This document shows positions 12,501 through 21,302 of a stretch of 64,000 nt of DNA, one piece after another. The DNA is taken from positions 5,581,390 to 5,645,389 of the forward strand of contig NZ_CP063785.1 in the NCBI RefSeq assembly GCF_025860405.1, given 5' to 3'. The notes under the pieces were generated by a model that made no database searches, was not told where the DNA came from, and worked only from the letters and a program-made list of their open reading frames with translations. How positions within the stretch are numbered: the stretch's first letter is position 1; every line of letters starts with the position of its first letter. Position numbers and translations under genes: made by a program. This stretch comes from Tolypothrix sp. PCC 7712. GTDB taxonomy: Bacteria > Cyanobacteriota > Cyanobacteriia > Cyanobacteriales > Nostocaceae.

Positions 12501-14265
12501 TGATGGTATTGGCCCCTGGAAACGCATGATTGTTAGCGTCAAAGGTACTGATGCTAATGGTGATAGCAAAGCAGATGATGTCAATAAGGATGGGGTAGTT
12601 AATGATGCTGACAAAACAACTTTACCACCTACAACCTTAATACAAGACGCTCATCAAGCGGGGTTACAAGTTCACCCTTACACCTTCCGCAATGAAAGTC
12701 AGTATCTAGCAGCAGATTACAAAGGTAATCCTGAACTAGAGTTTCAACAGTTCATTCAACTAGGTGTTGATGCTTTCTTTACAGACTTCCCAATTACAGG
12801 GGATAAAGTTAGGGATCTATTGAGCGATCCTCAGAATAATTTAGTACGCTCTCCCCAAAACCCCGATGTTCTCTCAGGAAAAGCTTTTGCCAACTTAGGC
12901 GGCTCTAAAGGCTTTGAAGGTGGTACAATCAACGCCAGCCAAACCAAGCTCTATATGCTGTTAGAGGGAACAGTTCAGGGCGATCCCACTGGTGCATTGC
13001 GGATTAACGAATTTGACATTGCTAGCCGCAAGTACACAGGTAAAGAACTCTACTACAAACTAAATAATCCAGCAAATGCGATCGGGGATTTCACAGTTAT
13101 TAATGACAATGAATACCTGGTCATTGAGCGGGATAATAACCAGGGAGCAGCAGCTAAATTCAAGCGGATCTATAAAGTAGACTTGTCTAAAACTGATGCT
13201 CAAGGCTATGTCGAAAAAGTAGAAGTTGCAGACCTGTTAAATATCCAAGACCCTAACGACCTGAATGGAGATGGTAAAAAAACCTTTGACTTCCCATTCC
13301 AAACTATTGAAGATGTCTTAGTGATTGACAAAAATACCATTTTGGTAGCTAACGACAACAACTATCCCTTCTCTACAGGTCGTCCTGGGAACGATCCCAA
13401 AAATCCCATCATTGACAATAACGAAATTCTACTGCTGAAGTTGGATAAGCCGCTGAATTTGGCTCCTGGTGTAGGTCAGCCAAAAGCTGAAGAAATCAAG
13501 TTTGGTTCTAGCAACAGCGATGAGATTACCACCCAACCGAATCAAACCTTATTCACAGGTGATGGCGCGGATATTGTCACTGCCAACAAAGATAATAAAA
13601 TCTTTACTGGCAATGGTGATGACATTGTCTTTACTGGTAGCGACGCTTCTATCTCTACTGGAGATGGTGATGATCAAGTTTTTGTCGGTGTCACTGGCCC
13701 TGCTAGCAACATCAACGCTAATAGTGGTGCTGGTAACGATGAAATTACAGTAGTAGAAGCCAAGGGTACTAATAACCTGTTTGGTGCTGCTGGTGCTGAT
13801 ACCCTCAAAGTGGTGGAAGGTTCTAGTCAATTGCTGTTTGGTGGTTCTGGTAACGACACCATCACCAGTAACGGTAAAAATAACCGCCTCTATGGTGGTT
13901 CCGGCGATGACAAACTTTTCTCTAATAGCAATGACACCATAGTTGGTGGCGATGGCGATGATGTGTTATTTGCTGGTGCTGGCGGTGGTAACCGCTTGAC
14001 TGGTGGCGCTGGTGCTGACCAATTCTGGATTGCTAATGGTAGTCTACCTACTAGCAAGAACATTGCTACTGACTTTACCGCAGGAATTGATGTGATTGGA
14101 TTGGGTGGTATTACACAAGCCAGTAAGTTCAGTGACCTAACGCTGTTACAACAAGGTAGCGATACTTTGGTGAAAGTAGGAAGTTCTGAGTTAGTTTCTT
14201 TACTAGGAACTACAGCAAACAGTCTCACAGCCAATAACTTCGTTTTCTCTGCTAGTGTGGTTTAA
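9565..14265 (+). CDS. RTX-type extracellular phosphodiesterase: PhoX-like, phytase-like and GDPD domains
   Basis: A 1566-residue multidomain protein. Residues about 1-530 resemble PhoX/DUF839 alkaline phosphatases. Residues about 537-700 and 1092-1305 look like two halves of an 'esterase-like activity of phytase' propeller. Between them (about 710-1090) sits a glycerophosphodiester phosphodiesterase barrel with GHRGASGFRPEHT, EPDLVVTKDG and RHEPAL. The C-terminus (about 1311-1566) has GGxGxD-type calcium-binding repeats and ends FVFSASVV. There is no N-terminal signal peptide, so type I secretion is inferred. ATG at 9565 is chosen because GAGGAA lies just upstream; the in-frame TTG at 9553 is less likely. 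The likely role is release of phosphate from organic phosphodiesters outside the cell. The C-terminal DNA nearly duplicates that of the next gene. Confidence 0.85.
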   Translation: MANTPFDTTQPAQVKGLGGYTVNPIFTVGETIDGYTPPGILDGAGAYKLNDTTVRVLVNHEVANNVGYAYTLKSGASLPGARISYFDIDKRTLQIVDSGLAFDTIYNRAGKVVEKAADLEFAGLNRFCSAQLVEANQFGAGLGFSDRIYFTGEETDGGTQFALDTATNSLWAVPWMGRAAWENVTELNTGRTDKVALLVGDDRGPAPLILYVGDKNAKGDGSFLDRNGLAQGKLYVWVADDPADVSDPIEADARDFQGSGKSRAGKFVEIDYYRPDLADTAKDGADADTSIQNELGYDAQGFATQAQQDALAKEVKAFLFSRPEDVATNPADGTQAVLASTGRTGLFNDVDTWGTTYKVDVDFGSNQITAKIDILYDGNDPGNKDFGLRSPDNLDWADNGKIYIQEDRAIGADLFGATSKQEASIWRIDPAATNPAATATRVAQIDRSAVPSGQTDSSPTDLGNWESSGILDVSTLFDYDPGELLLFDVQAHSLRDGAIINVPGVDTNKNGKIEREDNLVEGGQLAFLIAPNAVPKVELVGFASLPADTFAEGPASGKGISANGRTGPFPGQPVQGLSGVQFANNNSFYFLSDNGYGAKDNSADFLLRIQRLDPNFKGAENGDGSVKFLDFIQLSDPDKKVPFKITNEGTTERLLTGADFDVESLIVDQDGSFWIGEEFGPYLLHFDSTGKLLEAPIATPDEFKTLDGKAPKVLGHRGASGFRPEHTLESYKLAIEQGADFIEPDLVVTKDGVLIARHEPALAILNADGTLNTGNTTTNVAEIAKFSDRKKTVTLDGTQITGWFAEDFTLAEIKELKAIERLSFRDQSYNGQLEIPTLKEIIDLVKDVEAKTGKKIGIYPETKHPTYTAKEATYVGTDTKINRNLGQILIDTLKANNFTDPNRIFIQSFEVGNLKELHDDIMPKAGVDIPLIQLLDASDIDINGKLIESQPYDLKVSGDKRTYGDLRTPEGLAEIAKYADGIGPWKRMIVSVKGTDANGDSKADDVNKDGVVNDADKTTLPPTTLIQDAHQAGLQVHPYTFRNESQYLAADYKGNPELEFQQFIQLGVDAFFTDFPITGDKVRDLLSDPQNNLVRSPQNPDVLSGKAFANLGGSKGFEGGTINASQTKLYMLLEGTVQGDPTGALRINEFDIASRKYTGKELYYKLNNPANAIGDFTVINDNEYLVIERDNNQGAAAKFKRIYKVDLSKTDAQGYVEKVEVADLLNIQDPNDLNGDGKKTFDFPFQTIEDVLVIDKNTILVANDNNYPFSTGRPGNDPKNPIIDNNEILLLKLDKPLNLAPGVGQPKAEEIKFGSSNSDEITTQPNQTLFTGDGADIVTANKDNKIFTGNGDDIVFTGSDASISTGDGDDQVFVGVTGPASNINANSGAGNDEITVVEAKGTNNLFGAAGADTLKVVEGSSQLLFGGSGNDTITSNGKNNRLYGGSGDDKLFSNSNDTIVGGDGDDVLFAGAGGGNRLTGGAGADQFWIANGSLPTSKNIATDFTAGIDVIGLGGITQASKFSDLTLLQQGSDTLVKVGSSELVSLLGTTANSLTANNFVFSASVV

Positions 14266-14355
14266 TTTGCAAATGCAAATTAGGAGAGAAAATTAGTTAG
14301 CAGTCATCTAATCTGTAATTTTTTTTTCAGGCGAGGGAATACTACTTCCTCGCCA
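13495..14355 (+). repeat. duplicated RTX module, copy 1
   Basis: The 3' end of the first RTX gene, its stop and its terminator. Copy 2 is at 17068-17927. From about 13830 to 14265 the two copies differ only at scattered, mostly third-codon, positions. Both are followed by a short TTTGCA-type palindrome and the same GCGAGGG hairpin. Confidence 0.85.
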
Positions 14356-14360
14356 TTTTC
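14330..14360 (+). terminator. terminator after the first RTX gene
   Basis: GGCGAGG (14330-14336) pairs with CCTCGCC (14348-14354), followed by ATTTTC. The hairpin is almost the same as that after the second RTX gene, so the duplication includes the terminator. Confidence 0.7.
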
Positions 14361-14945
14361 TATTTTATTAATCTCGTCTTTATCTTCAAGAAACTTCAAG
14401 AAATTGTTAACGTTAACTTGTTGATAACCTTTCTTAAACTTTGAGCTATTATTTTTGGTATTTAGTAACTAAAATTACCCCATATTATTTGTCCACATTA
14501 ATTTAGAAGATTCCAGAAAATCATAATCCAAATTTTTTAATGGATAGGCATTTTATCCTGTATATGAATATGTGCTGTGCAGCTTTATTCACCAAATGGA
14601 TTATTTCTGGAAAAGCCTTGAATGTGGATTGAAAGCATTTTGTCGCCAATTACTACTTAAGTCTGGCTATCTAGTCAAAAAGTTGAAATTTGACATCGGG
14701 AGCTAGGAGTAATTAATAACTTAGTCCTATCAAGGTGTGTTACTAAAATTCTGAGCAAACAGGGATATAAAAGCCAAAAATCTGCATTTATCTCTGGCTA
14801 TTACCCTAATTTGATGGAAAAATACACACAAAACATTGCTAGCTGATGTTGGCAATTAAATTTACTATGAAACCTCACTAGGACTATAGTTAGCTACCCA
14901 ATCTCCTGATGAATTGCAAAAACAAATACTTAAGGAGTATGAGGC
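14361..14945. other. intergenic region, no gene seen
   Basis: About 585 AT-rich bases upstream of the second RTX gene, with no coding stretch supported. The first part shares TTGATAACCTTTCTTAAA with the region after the second RTX gene (near 18127). A ribosome binding site, AAGGAGTATGAGGC, lies just before the 14946 start. Confidence 0.5.
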
Positions 14946-17837
14946 ATGGCTGATACAAACAGCAACGGTAGAAATGTGATTATTTTTGTTGCTGATGGTT
15001 TACGAAATGGTTCTGTAAACGCTACTGATACACCAACTTTATATAGCATCCGTCAGCAGGGAGTTAATTTTACTAACAGTCATTCCCTATTCCCTACATT
15101 TACCACTCCGAATGCTTCTGCGATCGCAACTGGACATTACCTCGGTGATACGGGTGATTTCAGCAACACTGTATATACTGGTTATCCAGTAATGAACTCC
15201 AATGGTAGTGTTACACCATTTATTGAAAACGATCCGATCCTTGCTGATCTCAATGCCAATTCTAATCTTGCCGATCCAGATACCAGTTTCAGCAAAAATA
15301 ACTTCCTGACAGAAGAATCACTTCTAGCTTATGCCCGTGCTAGTGGGTATTCTACAGCGGCGATTGGTAAGCTTGGGCCAGTAGCAATTCAAGATGTTAC
15401 TCAAAATAGCCGTACTGGTGGAACTACAACTCCGAATATTACGCCTGAGACTGTCATCATCGATGACAGCACATATATCAACAGCATTGCTAACGCTACA
15501 AATCCACCTGTTAACAGTGTTGGTTCACAAAGTGCAATTCCATTGAGCCAAGCGATCGCAACTGACCTGAATAATGCGGGTTTGATTGGTCAAAATGTCC
15601 CCGGTACAACCACTGTAGCCACTACTATCGGTAGCATCAGAAGCAATCAGCCTGCGGGGAGCTTAACAACAGCCGGAACCCTGAATCCTAATGCTCAACA
15701 ACAGCAATACTTTGCAGACGCTACTACCAAAGCTGTCCTACCTCAGTTTGTGGCTGACATTGCTAGCAAAAATTCCCCAGGATTTGCCCTAGTTTATTGG
15801 TCTAGAGATCCTGATGGTACTCAACACAACAATGGTGATGCCTTTAACCCTGCTGATCCTGGCAACAACTCCCTCACCATTGGTATCAATGGCCCTACTT
15901 CCAAGAAGGGTATTCAAGATGCTGATGCCAACTTAAAGCAGATTATTGATTATTTGAAGGCGACACCAGACCCGGCAAATCCTGGTCATACGCTCTACGA
16001 AAATACAGATATTTTTGTGACAGCCGACCACGGGTTTTCGACAATCAGTAAGCAGGCTGTAGGGGTAAAATTTGATGCCGCAGGTACACCAACCTACATC
16101 AACACAACTAGCTATGCTGCATCCTTGAGCTATTACACAGTAGATGCTACTACTGGTGCGAAGACTCCGACTGTTCACGCTGGATTTTTACCCCCTGGTT
16201 TTGTAGCGATCGACCTCGCCCATGACCTTGGCGCGACTCTCTACGATCCTAATAAACCCACAGCCCCTGTTACTACCGCTAATATCAATAATATTCAGTA
16301 CAGCGTAGTTGACCCAACCGCAGGTCAAAACCCTCTCAGCGGTAATGGTGTTATTGGTGGTAGTGGCAAGGTTGTCAATGGTGTAATTGACCCTAATACC
16401 CAAGTCGTAGTTGCTGCGAACGGTGGCTCAGATTTGCTGTATGTTCCCAGCAAGGATAAGGCCTTAGTGGCTAAGATGGTTTCGTTCTTGGCACAAAAAG
16501 ATTACATCAGTGGTATTTTTACTGATGATACTTTTGGTGATATTCCTGGGGCACTCAAACTTAGCACTATTGGGTTGGTAGGTACTTCAGAACTTCCTAC
16601 TCCTTCGATTGTCATTAACTTCAAAACCTTTAGCACCAACCCGAATAATCCTAACGATCCTCAAGCGCAAGTAGAAGTTGCTGACACGACTCTCCAGCAA
16701 GGACAAGGGATGCATGGCAGCTTTGGTCGCGGTGATACTTTCAATAATATGGAAGCGATCGGCCCTGACTTTAAAGCGAGTTATGTAGATTCTGCGCCTG
16801 TGAGTAATGCTGATGTTGCACCCACACTAGCTAAAATTCTGGGTTTCAATATTCCTAGCATTGGCGATTTAAAAGGACGCGCAATTACAGAAGCATTGGT
16901 AGGCGGGCCTGATACAGTTGCCTATACTACAGGAACTTCAATTTCTGACGCGGCTGCTAACGGTCAAACAACAATCCTGAATTATCAAACTGTAGGTAAT
17001 ACTCAGTACTTTACAGCCGCAGGATTTAGCGATCGCACTGTGGGACTTCAGGGACTACCACCAGATATTCAATTTGGTTCTAGCAACAGCGATAATATCA
17101 CTGCTAAACCAGGACAAATATTATTCACAGGTGATGGCGCAGATACGGTAGATTCCACTAAAAACAACATCATCATTGCTGGAAATGGTGATGATACTGT
17201 GTTTGCGGGTAGTAATTCTTATATATCTACTGGAAATGGTGACGATCAAGTTTATGTCGGTGTGACTGGCCCTGCTAGCAATACCAACGCTGATGGTGGT
17301 GCTGGTAACGACGAACTCACAGTAGTCGAAGCCAATGGTAGCAATAACCTATTTGGTTCTGCTGGTGCTGATACCCTCAAAGTTGTCGAAGGTTCTGGTC
17401 AATTGCTGTTTGGTGGTTCCGGTAACGACACCATTACCAGTAACGGTAAAAATAACCGCCTCTATGGTGGTTCCGGCGATGACAAACTCTTTTCCAATAC
17501 CAATGACATCATAGTTGGTGGCGATGGTGATGATGTGTTATTTGCTGGTGCTGGTGGTGGTAACCGCCTGACTGGTGGCGCTGATGCAGATCAATTCTGG
17601 ATTGCTAATGGTAGTCTACCTACTAGCAAGAACATTGTTACTGACTTTACCCCAGGAGTTGATGTGATTGGGTTGGGTGGTATTACACAAGCTAGTAAGT
17701 TCAGTGACTTGACGTTGTTACAACAAGGTAGTGATACTTTGGTGAAAGTCGGTAGTTCAGAATTAGTTTATTTAATAGGAACTACAGCAAATACTCTTAC
17801 AGCAAATAACTTTGTGTTTGCTGCTAGTGTGGTTTAA
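14946..17837 (+). CDS. RTX-type alkaline phosphatase / nucleotide pyrophosphatase family enzyme
   Basis: A 963-residue enzyme of the alkaline phosphatase superfamily (type I phosphodiesterase/nucleotide pyrophosphatase group). The metal-binding Asp is at D17 in FVADGLR. The likely nucleophile Thr is near 53-54 in PTFTTPNASA. A second metal set is in SRDPDGTQH and TADHGFS (near 361), and a further His is in GMHGSFG. From about residue 708 the protein has RTX calcium-binding repeats and ends FVFAASVV. It has no signal peptide, so type I export through the C-terminus is inferred. AAGGAG lies eight bases upstream of the ATG. The C-terminal module is nearly identical to that of the preceding gene, which suggests a shared export signal and a common role in phosphate scavenging. 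Confidence 0.85.
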   Translation: MADTNSNGRNVIIFVADGLRNGSVNATDTPTLYSIRQQGVNFTNSHSLFPTFTTPNASAIATGHYLGDTGDFSNTVYTGYPVMNSNGSVTPFIENDPILADLNANSNLADPDTSFSKNNFLTEESLLAYARASGYSTAAIGKLGPVAIQDVTQNSRTGGTTTPNITPETVIIDDSTYINSIANATNPPVNSVGSQSAIPLSQAIATDLNNAGLIGQNVPGTTTVATTIGSIRSNQPAGSLTTAGTLNPNAQQQQYFADATTKAVLPQFVADIASKNSPGFALVYWSRDPDGTQHNNGDAFNPADPGNNSLTIGINGPTSKKGIQDADANLKQIIDYLKATPDPANPGHTLYENTDIFVTADHGFSTISKQAVGVKFDAAGTPTYINTTSYAASLSYYTVDATTGAKTPTVHAGFLPPGFVAIDLAHDLGATLYDPNKPTAPVTTANINNIQYSVVDPTAGQNPLSGNGVIGGSGKVVNGVIDPNTQVVVAANGGSDLLYVPSKDKALVAKMVSFLAQKDYISGIFTDDTFGDIPGALKLSTIGLVGTSELPTPSIVINFKTFSTNPNNPNDPQAQVEVADTTLQQGQGMHGSFGRGDTFNNMEAIGPDFKASYVDSAPVSNADVAPTLAKILGFNIPSIGDLKGRAITEALVGGPDTVAYTTGTSISDAAANGQTTILNYQTVGNTQYFTAAGFSDRTVGLQGLPPDIQFGSSNSDNITAKPGQILFTGDGADTVDSTKNNIIIAGNGDDTVFAGSNSYISTGNGDDQVYVGVTGPASNTNADGGAGNDELTVVEANGSNNLFGSAGADTLKVVEGSGQLLFGGSGNDTITSNGKNNRLYGGSGDDKLFSNTNDIIVGGDGDDVLFAGAGGGNRLTGGADADQFWIANGSLPTSKNIVTDFTPGVDVIGLGGITQASKFSDLTLLQQGSDTLVKVGSSELVYLIGTTANTLTANNFVFAASVV

Positions 17838-17927
17838 TTTGCATCTGCAAATCAAGAGAAAAAAATAGCTAGAATTTATCTAAGCTGTACTTCTTTTTTC
17901 CTAGCGAGGGAATACTACTCCCTCGCC
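17068..17927 (+). repeat. duplicated RTX module, copy 2
   Basis: The 3' end of the second RTX gene and its terminator, nearly identical to 13495-14355. It points to recent duplication or gene conversion of the calcium-binding/export module between two unrelated catalytic domains. Confidence 0.85.
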
Positions 17928-17931
17928 TTTT
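17904..17931 (+). terminator. terminator after the second RTX gene
   Basis: GCGAGGG (17904-17910) pairs with CCCTCGC (17920-17926), then CTTTTC. It matches the hairpin after the first RTX gene. Confidence 0.7.
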
Positions 17932-18802
17932 CATGTTTTATTAACCTCATCTTAATATGAAAAAAATTGAACAGTTGTCTATCAATAATTACTTGATAGA
18001 GATGAAAGGTTAAGGAATAATTAACTGCCACTAATTTTTTAGATAATGTCACAGGTCTATGCTGTAGATTGAATATCTTTTGAGATTGTCGGTTTGCCAA
18101 AACTAGAATTTTCTCGGCTTAACTTTTTGATAACCTTTCTTAAAGATTAGATACTCGAATTACCTCTTGCAGTGATTTGCTGTTTTCCTCTTTGCTCACT
18201 GGGGATGGTTTTGCGATCGCCTGCAACGGTAAACATCTCAATCAACGTCGGGTAAGGCTGCTGCTTAGGTTGTTTGGAGTGGCGATATCATCAATATTGC
18301 TATTTGACTATAAAAGCATTTAAGTAGAAGTATTAAATGTTATGTCGCTTTCACCGTTAGCTATTGATACTTTGTAGAAAGTAGAAAATACTGAGTTATC
18401 TTCATTCCCAGAAATGATATTCAACCCCCTGGCAGCAAATAACCTTACATTAATAGCTTAAAATTTGTTACAAAAAAAATTAATTAAGTTGTAATAATAT
18501 CACCCAGAAGTGAGGGTATCAGTTTCTCAGCTTTTGGATCGATTAATAATTAAATTTTATGAATACAACACATTACTGAGTCAACCCGCATAAATCCTAT
18601 CTAGCAACAGCTTTAGCTGCATAATTGAACAATATCAAGCCTAAATTATCAAATTATCACAGGATCTATAATGGAATTTCTAAGTATGCTAATGTATCGT
18701 TTTTAGACGAGTTGTAGCGTCTATGTGATGGTCAACATTAGCTAAATAGAGGTGATAAAATAAACCTGTTTTCCTAAAATACACCTAAGTAAAAATATAA
18801 TC
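17932..18802. other. intergenic region, no gene seen
   Basis: About 870 bases, AT-rich with one HIP1-like site near 18214. No open frame has recognisable similarity. It probably includes the promoter of the third RTX gene. The start at 18803 has no strong ribosome binding site. Confidence 0.5.
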
Positions 18803-20857
18803 ATGATTATTAACGGTACTGCTAATCCAGATGAGTTATTTGGCAATATTAATGACCAAGTATTTGGCCTTGAAGGAAATGACACATTAGATGCTGAGGC
18901 TGGGCAAGGGAGTAATACCCTTGATGGTGGGCCTGGTAACGATAAACTTTATGGAAACACTAAAGACACTCTCAAAGGTGGTGCTGGCAAAGACAGCTTA
19001 TATGCTGTTGGGATTGGAGGCTCAAATAGCCTGGATGGGGGAGATGACAACGATGAGCTGTTTATCGTGGAGGGCAATAATAATACACTGGAGGGTGCCC
19101 TTGGAGACGATCAACTGTGGATCATTGAGGGTAGTCTTAACTTTCTCCGAGGAGGCGATGGTAATGATTCCCTCTATGCTGGTAAAAAGGGTGGCAAATT
19201 TACAGGCGGTGCGGGCAATGATATCTTTGACCTGACTAGTCAAGGTGTTCCCGATGTTCCTGTAGAAGTCTTGGACTTTACCAAGGGTGAAGATAAAATC
19301 CAGATTACCACCATCCCCGAAGTTAAGAGTTTTCAAGACTTAAAAATAGAGCAGATTTTAGTAAATGGGCAACCAGGCCCAGATACGGTAATTAGAGCCA
19401 CAATCAATGGTGCATTAAAAGATTTAGGCATTTTAAGAAATGTCCAAGCCAACACTCTCACCGCCGATGACTTTGATTTATCCGTAGCGATTTTCTCGAT
19501 TACTAATGCTTCAGCTGGAGAAGGAAATGCGATCGCTTTCACTGTAACTCGCTTTGCAGGTGCACAACTTGAGCAAAGCGTGACTGTATCTACATCGAAA
19601 AAAACAGGGGATACAGCCAGTGACACAGACTTTAAAGCGAAAACTGAAACCCTCACCTTTAAAACAGGAGAAACCCAAAAAACCTTTACAGTTGAGACAA
19701 TACAGGACTCATTGGTAGAAAAAGATGAGACTTTCACCGTAACTTTAAGCAATCCCACCAATCAAGCCATCGTCAGTTCTACTCAAGGTACAGCCCAAGG
19801 AACCATTATCGATGACGATAAAAAATCTTTAGAGTGTACTACTGATGGTGATGTCTTCACCATCAGAGGCGAGAGTGATAAAGCCAGATTGAAAGTCAAT
19901 CTCACAGGCTACAATTCTAAATCTGTCAACGAACTGGGAGTATTTGTTGTTGACGATACTCAAGGGAGAATTAACGGAATTGCGCCAGGTGCCGCAGGTT
20001 ATGCTGAAGCCGCTTTAGCTCGTGCAAAAGTAATTTTCTCTGCGATCGCCAATCGTCCCAATGGCTTTAATATCAATAGCATCAAGAGCTTACTAGAATT
20101 TAGTTCTGGAGAGAATATCAGATTCTATTTAGTAAAAAATGGCACCATTGATGGTGTAAAGAATGGTAAAAATTCGATTGCAGATATACTATTTTCTGGT
20201 AGTACAACCCAAAAAATTACAGACTTAGGCTCTAATAGTTTTTCTCTGGCTTGGCAAGATGGTTCTGGTAGTAGCACTACTAGTTTCCAAGATTTGATTG
20301 TCCAGATTCAAACCACAAATGAATCCCTATCTTTAGGTACAAGTCAGCAAAGCCAGTCTCAAGGTGAATGTATTGATTTACGCAGTGTCACCCAACAAGT
20401 AAAAGCCAGCTTTGAACTGCATCGAGAAGCTAAATTCAATAACTATATTGGTTTCTTTAAAGCAGTTGATGAGAAAGGTGGTATTGACACCAATGGCGAC
20501 GGTAAAGCAGATTTACTACCCGGACAAACTGGTTATACTCAAGCTGCTATTGGTGGTAGAGTTGGAGGCATTGACTTAACAGTTGATAACCAAGGTACAG
20601 CAACTTTTAACGGCAGTTTTCAAGGTGGTTCTGTCTTTGTACCATTTATTATTGTAGATGGCAAAATTGACGCATTTTTAGATAATAATGCCAATAACGA
20701 TCCAGCTATTTACTTCCCGTTCTTGGGTGCTAACTCTGATAAAGTTGACCATATTCGCCTATTAGGAAATAACACCTTTGGCTTTGAAGATTTAGCCAAC
20801 GGCGGCGATATGGATTATAACGATGTCATCGTCAAAGTTGATTTGACTATTGCGTAG
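18803..20857 (+). CDS. RTX / Calx-beta / DUF4114 calcium-binding protein
   Basis: A 684-residue protein. Residues about 1-215 hold RTX nonapeptides (GGxGNDxL type), unusually at the N-terminus. Residues about 225-345 form a Calx-beta domain (SAGEGNAIAFTVTR, then DETFTVTLSNPT and GTIIDDD). The rest looks like two related DUF4114-type modules: one opens FVVDDTQGRINGIAPGAAGY near 380, the other FKAVDEKGGIDTNGDGKAD near 550, and the protein closes with FEDLANGGDMDYNDVIV. No enzyme motif is seen. It is probably a secreted calcium-binding or surface protein. It follows two RTX exoenzymes on the same strand and could share their exporter. No signal peptide is visible. Confidence 0.75.
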   Translation: MIINGTANPDELFGNINDQVFGLEGNDTLDAEAGQGSNTLDGGPGNDKLYGNTKDTLKGGAGKDSLYAVGIGGSNSLDGGDDNDELFIVEGNNNTLEGALGDDQLWIIEGSLNFLRGGDGNDSLYAGKKGGKFTGGAGNDIFDLTSQGVPDVPVEVLDFTKGEDKIQITTIPEVKSFQDLKIEQILVNGQPGPDTVIRATINGALKDLGILRNVQANTLTADDFDLSVAIFSITNASAGEGNAIAFTVTRFAGAQLEQSVTVSTSKKTGDTASDTDFKAKTETLTFKTGETQKTFTVETIQDSLVEKDETFTVTLSNPTNQAIVSSTQGTAQGTIIDDDKKSLECTTDGDVFTIRGESDKARLKVNLTGYNSKSVNELGVFVVDDTQGRINGIAPGAAGYAEAALARAKVIFSAIANRPNGFNINSIKSLLEFSSGENIRFYLVKNGTIDGVKNGKNSIADILFSGSTTQKITDLGSNSFSLAWQDGSGSSTTSFQDLIVQIQTTNESLSLGTSQQSQSQGECIDLRSVTQQVKASFELHREAKFNNYIGFFKAVDEKGGIDTNGDGKADLLPGQTGYTQAAIGGRVGGIDLTVDNQGTATFNGSFQGGSVFVPFIIVDGKIDAFLDNNANNDPAIYFPFLGANSDKVDHIRLLGNNTFGFEDLANGGDMDYNDVIVKVDLTIA

Positions 20858-20878
20858 TAACGTTTCTAAAACTACTGG

Positions 20879-20910
20879 GTGGCGGGCAATTTGCCCGCCA
20901 TATTTATATA
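20879..20910 (+). terminator. probable terminator after the third RTX gene
   Basis: The perfect inverted repeat TGGCGGGCAA / TTGCCCGCCA (about 20879-20900) is followed by TATTTATAT. It lies about 20 bases after the stop codon. The T-run is weak, so this is only probable. Confidence 0.5.
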
Positions 20911-20915
20911 TCAAT

Positions 20916-21056
20916 ACAGTTCAGTTAGCGTCAAAAACCTGATTTGCCGTAGGTTGGGTTGAGGAACGAAACCCAACATTTTCGGCGCTTTGTTGGGTTT
21001 CACTTCGTTCAACCCAACCTACATTTATCTGCCTTCTTCAACCTTAACTGAACCGT
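20916..21056. mobile_element. MITE-like element truncating an oxidoreductase gene
   Basis: Outer inverted repeats ACAGTTCAGTTA (20916-20927) and TTAACTGAACCGT (21044-21056) enclose an inner pair, GTAGGTTGGGTT (20949-20960) and AACCCAACCTAC (21011-21022). The length is about 141 bases with no coding capacity. The inner GTAGGTTGGGTT / TGTTGGGTTTC palindrome resembles a repeat common in cyanobacterial genomes. Its right end coincides with the point where the neighbouring oxidoreductase loses similarity. Confidence 0.65.
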
Positions 21057-21302
21057 GGGCAAAGCAATGTAAACTACATCAATTTCGCCACTTCTTAAGC
21101 AATTGTCGTACTCTTCGTAAGAGAAAGCTTTGACTCCATATTGTTTACCTAGTTCGTCACTCTTAACTTGGTCTTCAGAAAATAATACCACTAATTGCGA
21201 ATTTTCAGTTTGAGCAAAAGCAGGTAGCACAGTTTCTTGAGCAATCCAACCTAGTCCTATAACTGCGTAACGAATTTTGGGCTTCCCATTTGTAGCTGTC
21301 AT
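21009..21302 (-). pseudogene. truncated Gfo/Idh/MocA-family oxidoreductase
   Basis: Only the N-terminal Rossmann part (about 83 residues) remains: AVIGLGWIAQETVLPAF gives the GxGxxA nucleotide-binding motif, and the fragment ends VVYIALPT, usually followed by NxxH in this family. After that the frame runs into the MITE-like element (VQLRLKK..) and stops. Full members have about 330-390 residues. A good ribosome binding site (AGGAG) precedes the ATG, so the 5' end is intact. No continuation is found beyond the element, so the rest was probably deleted. Confidence 0.8.
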
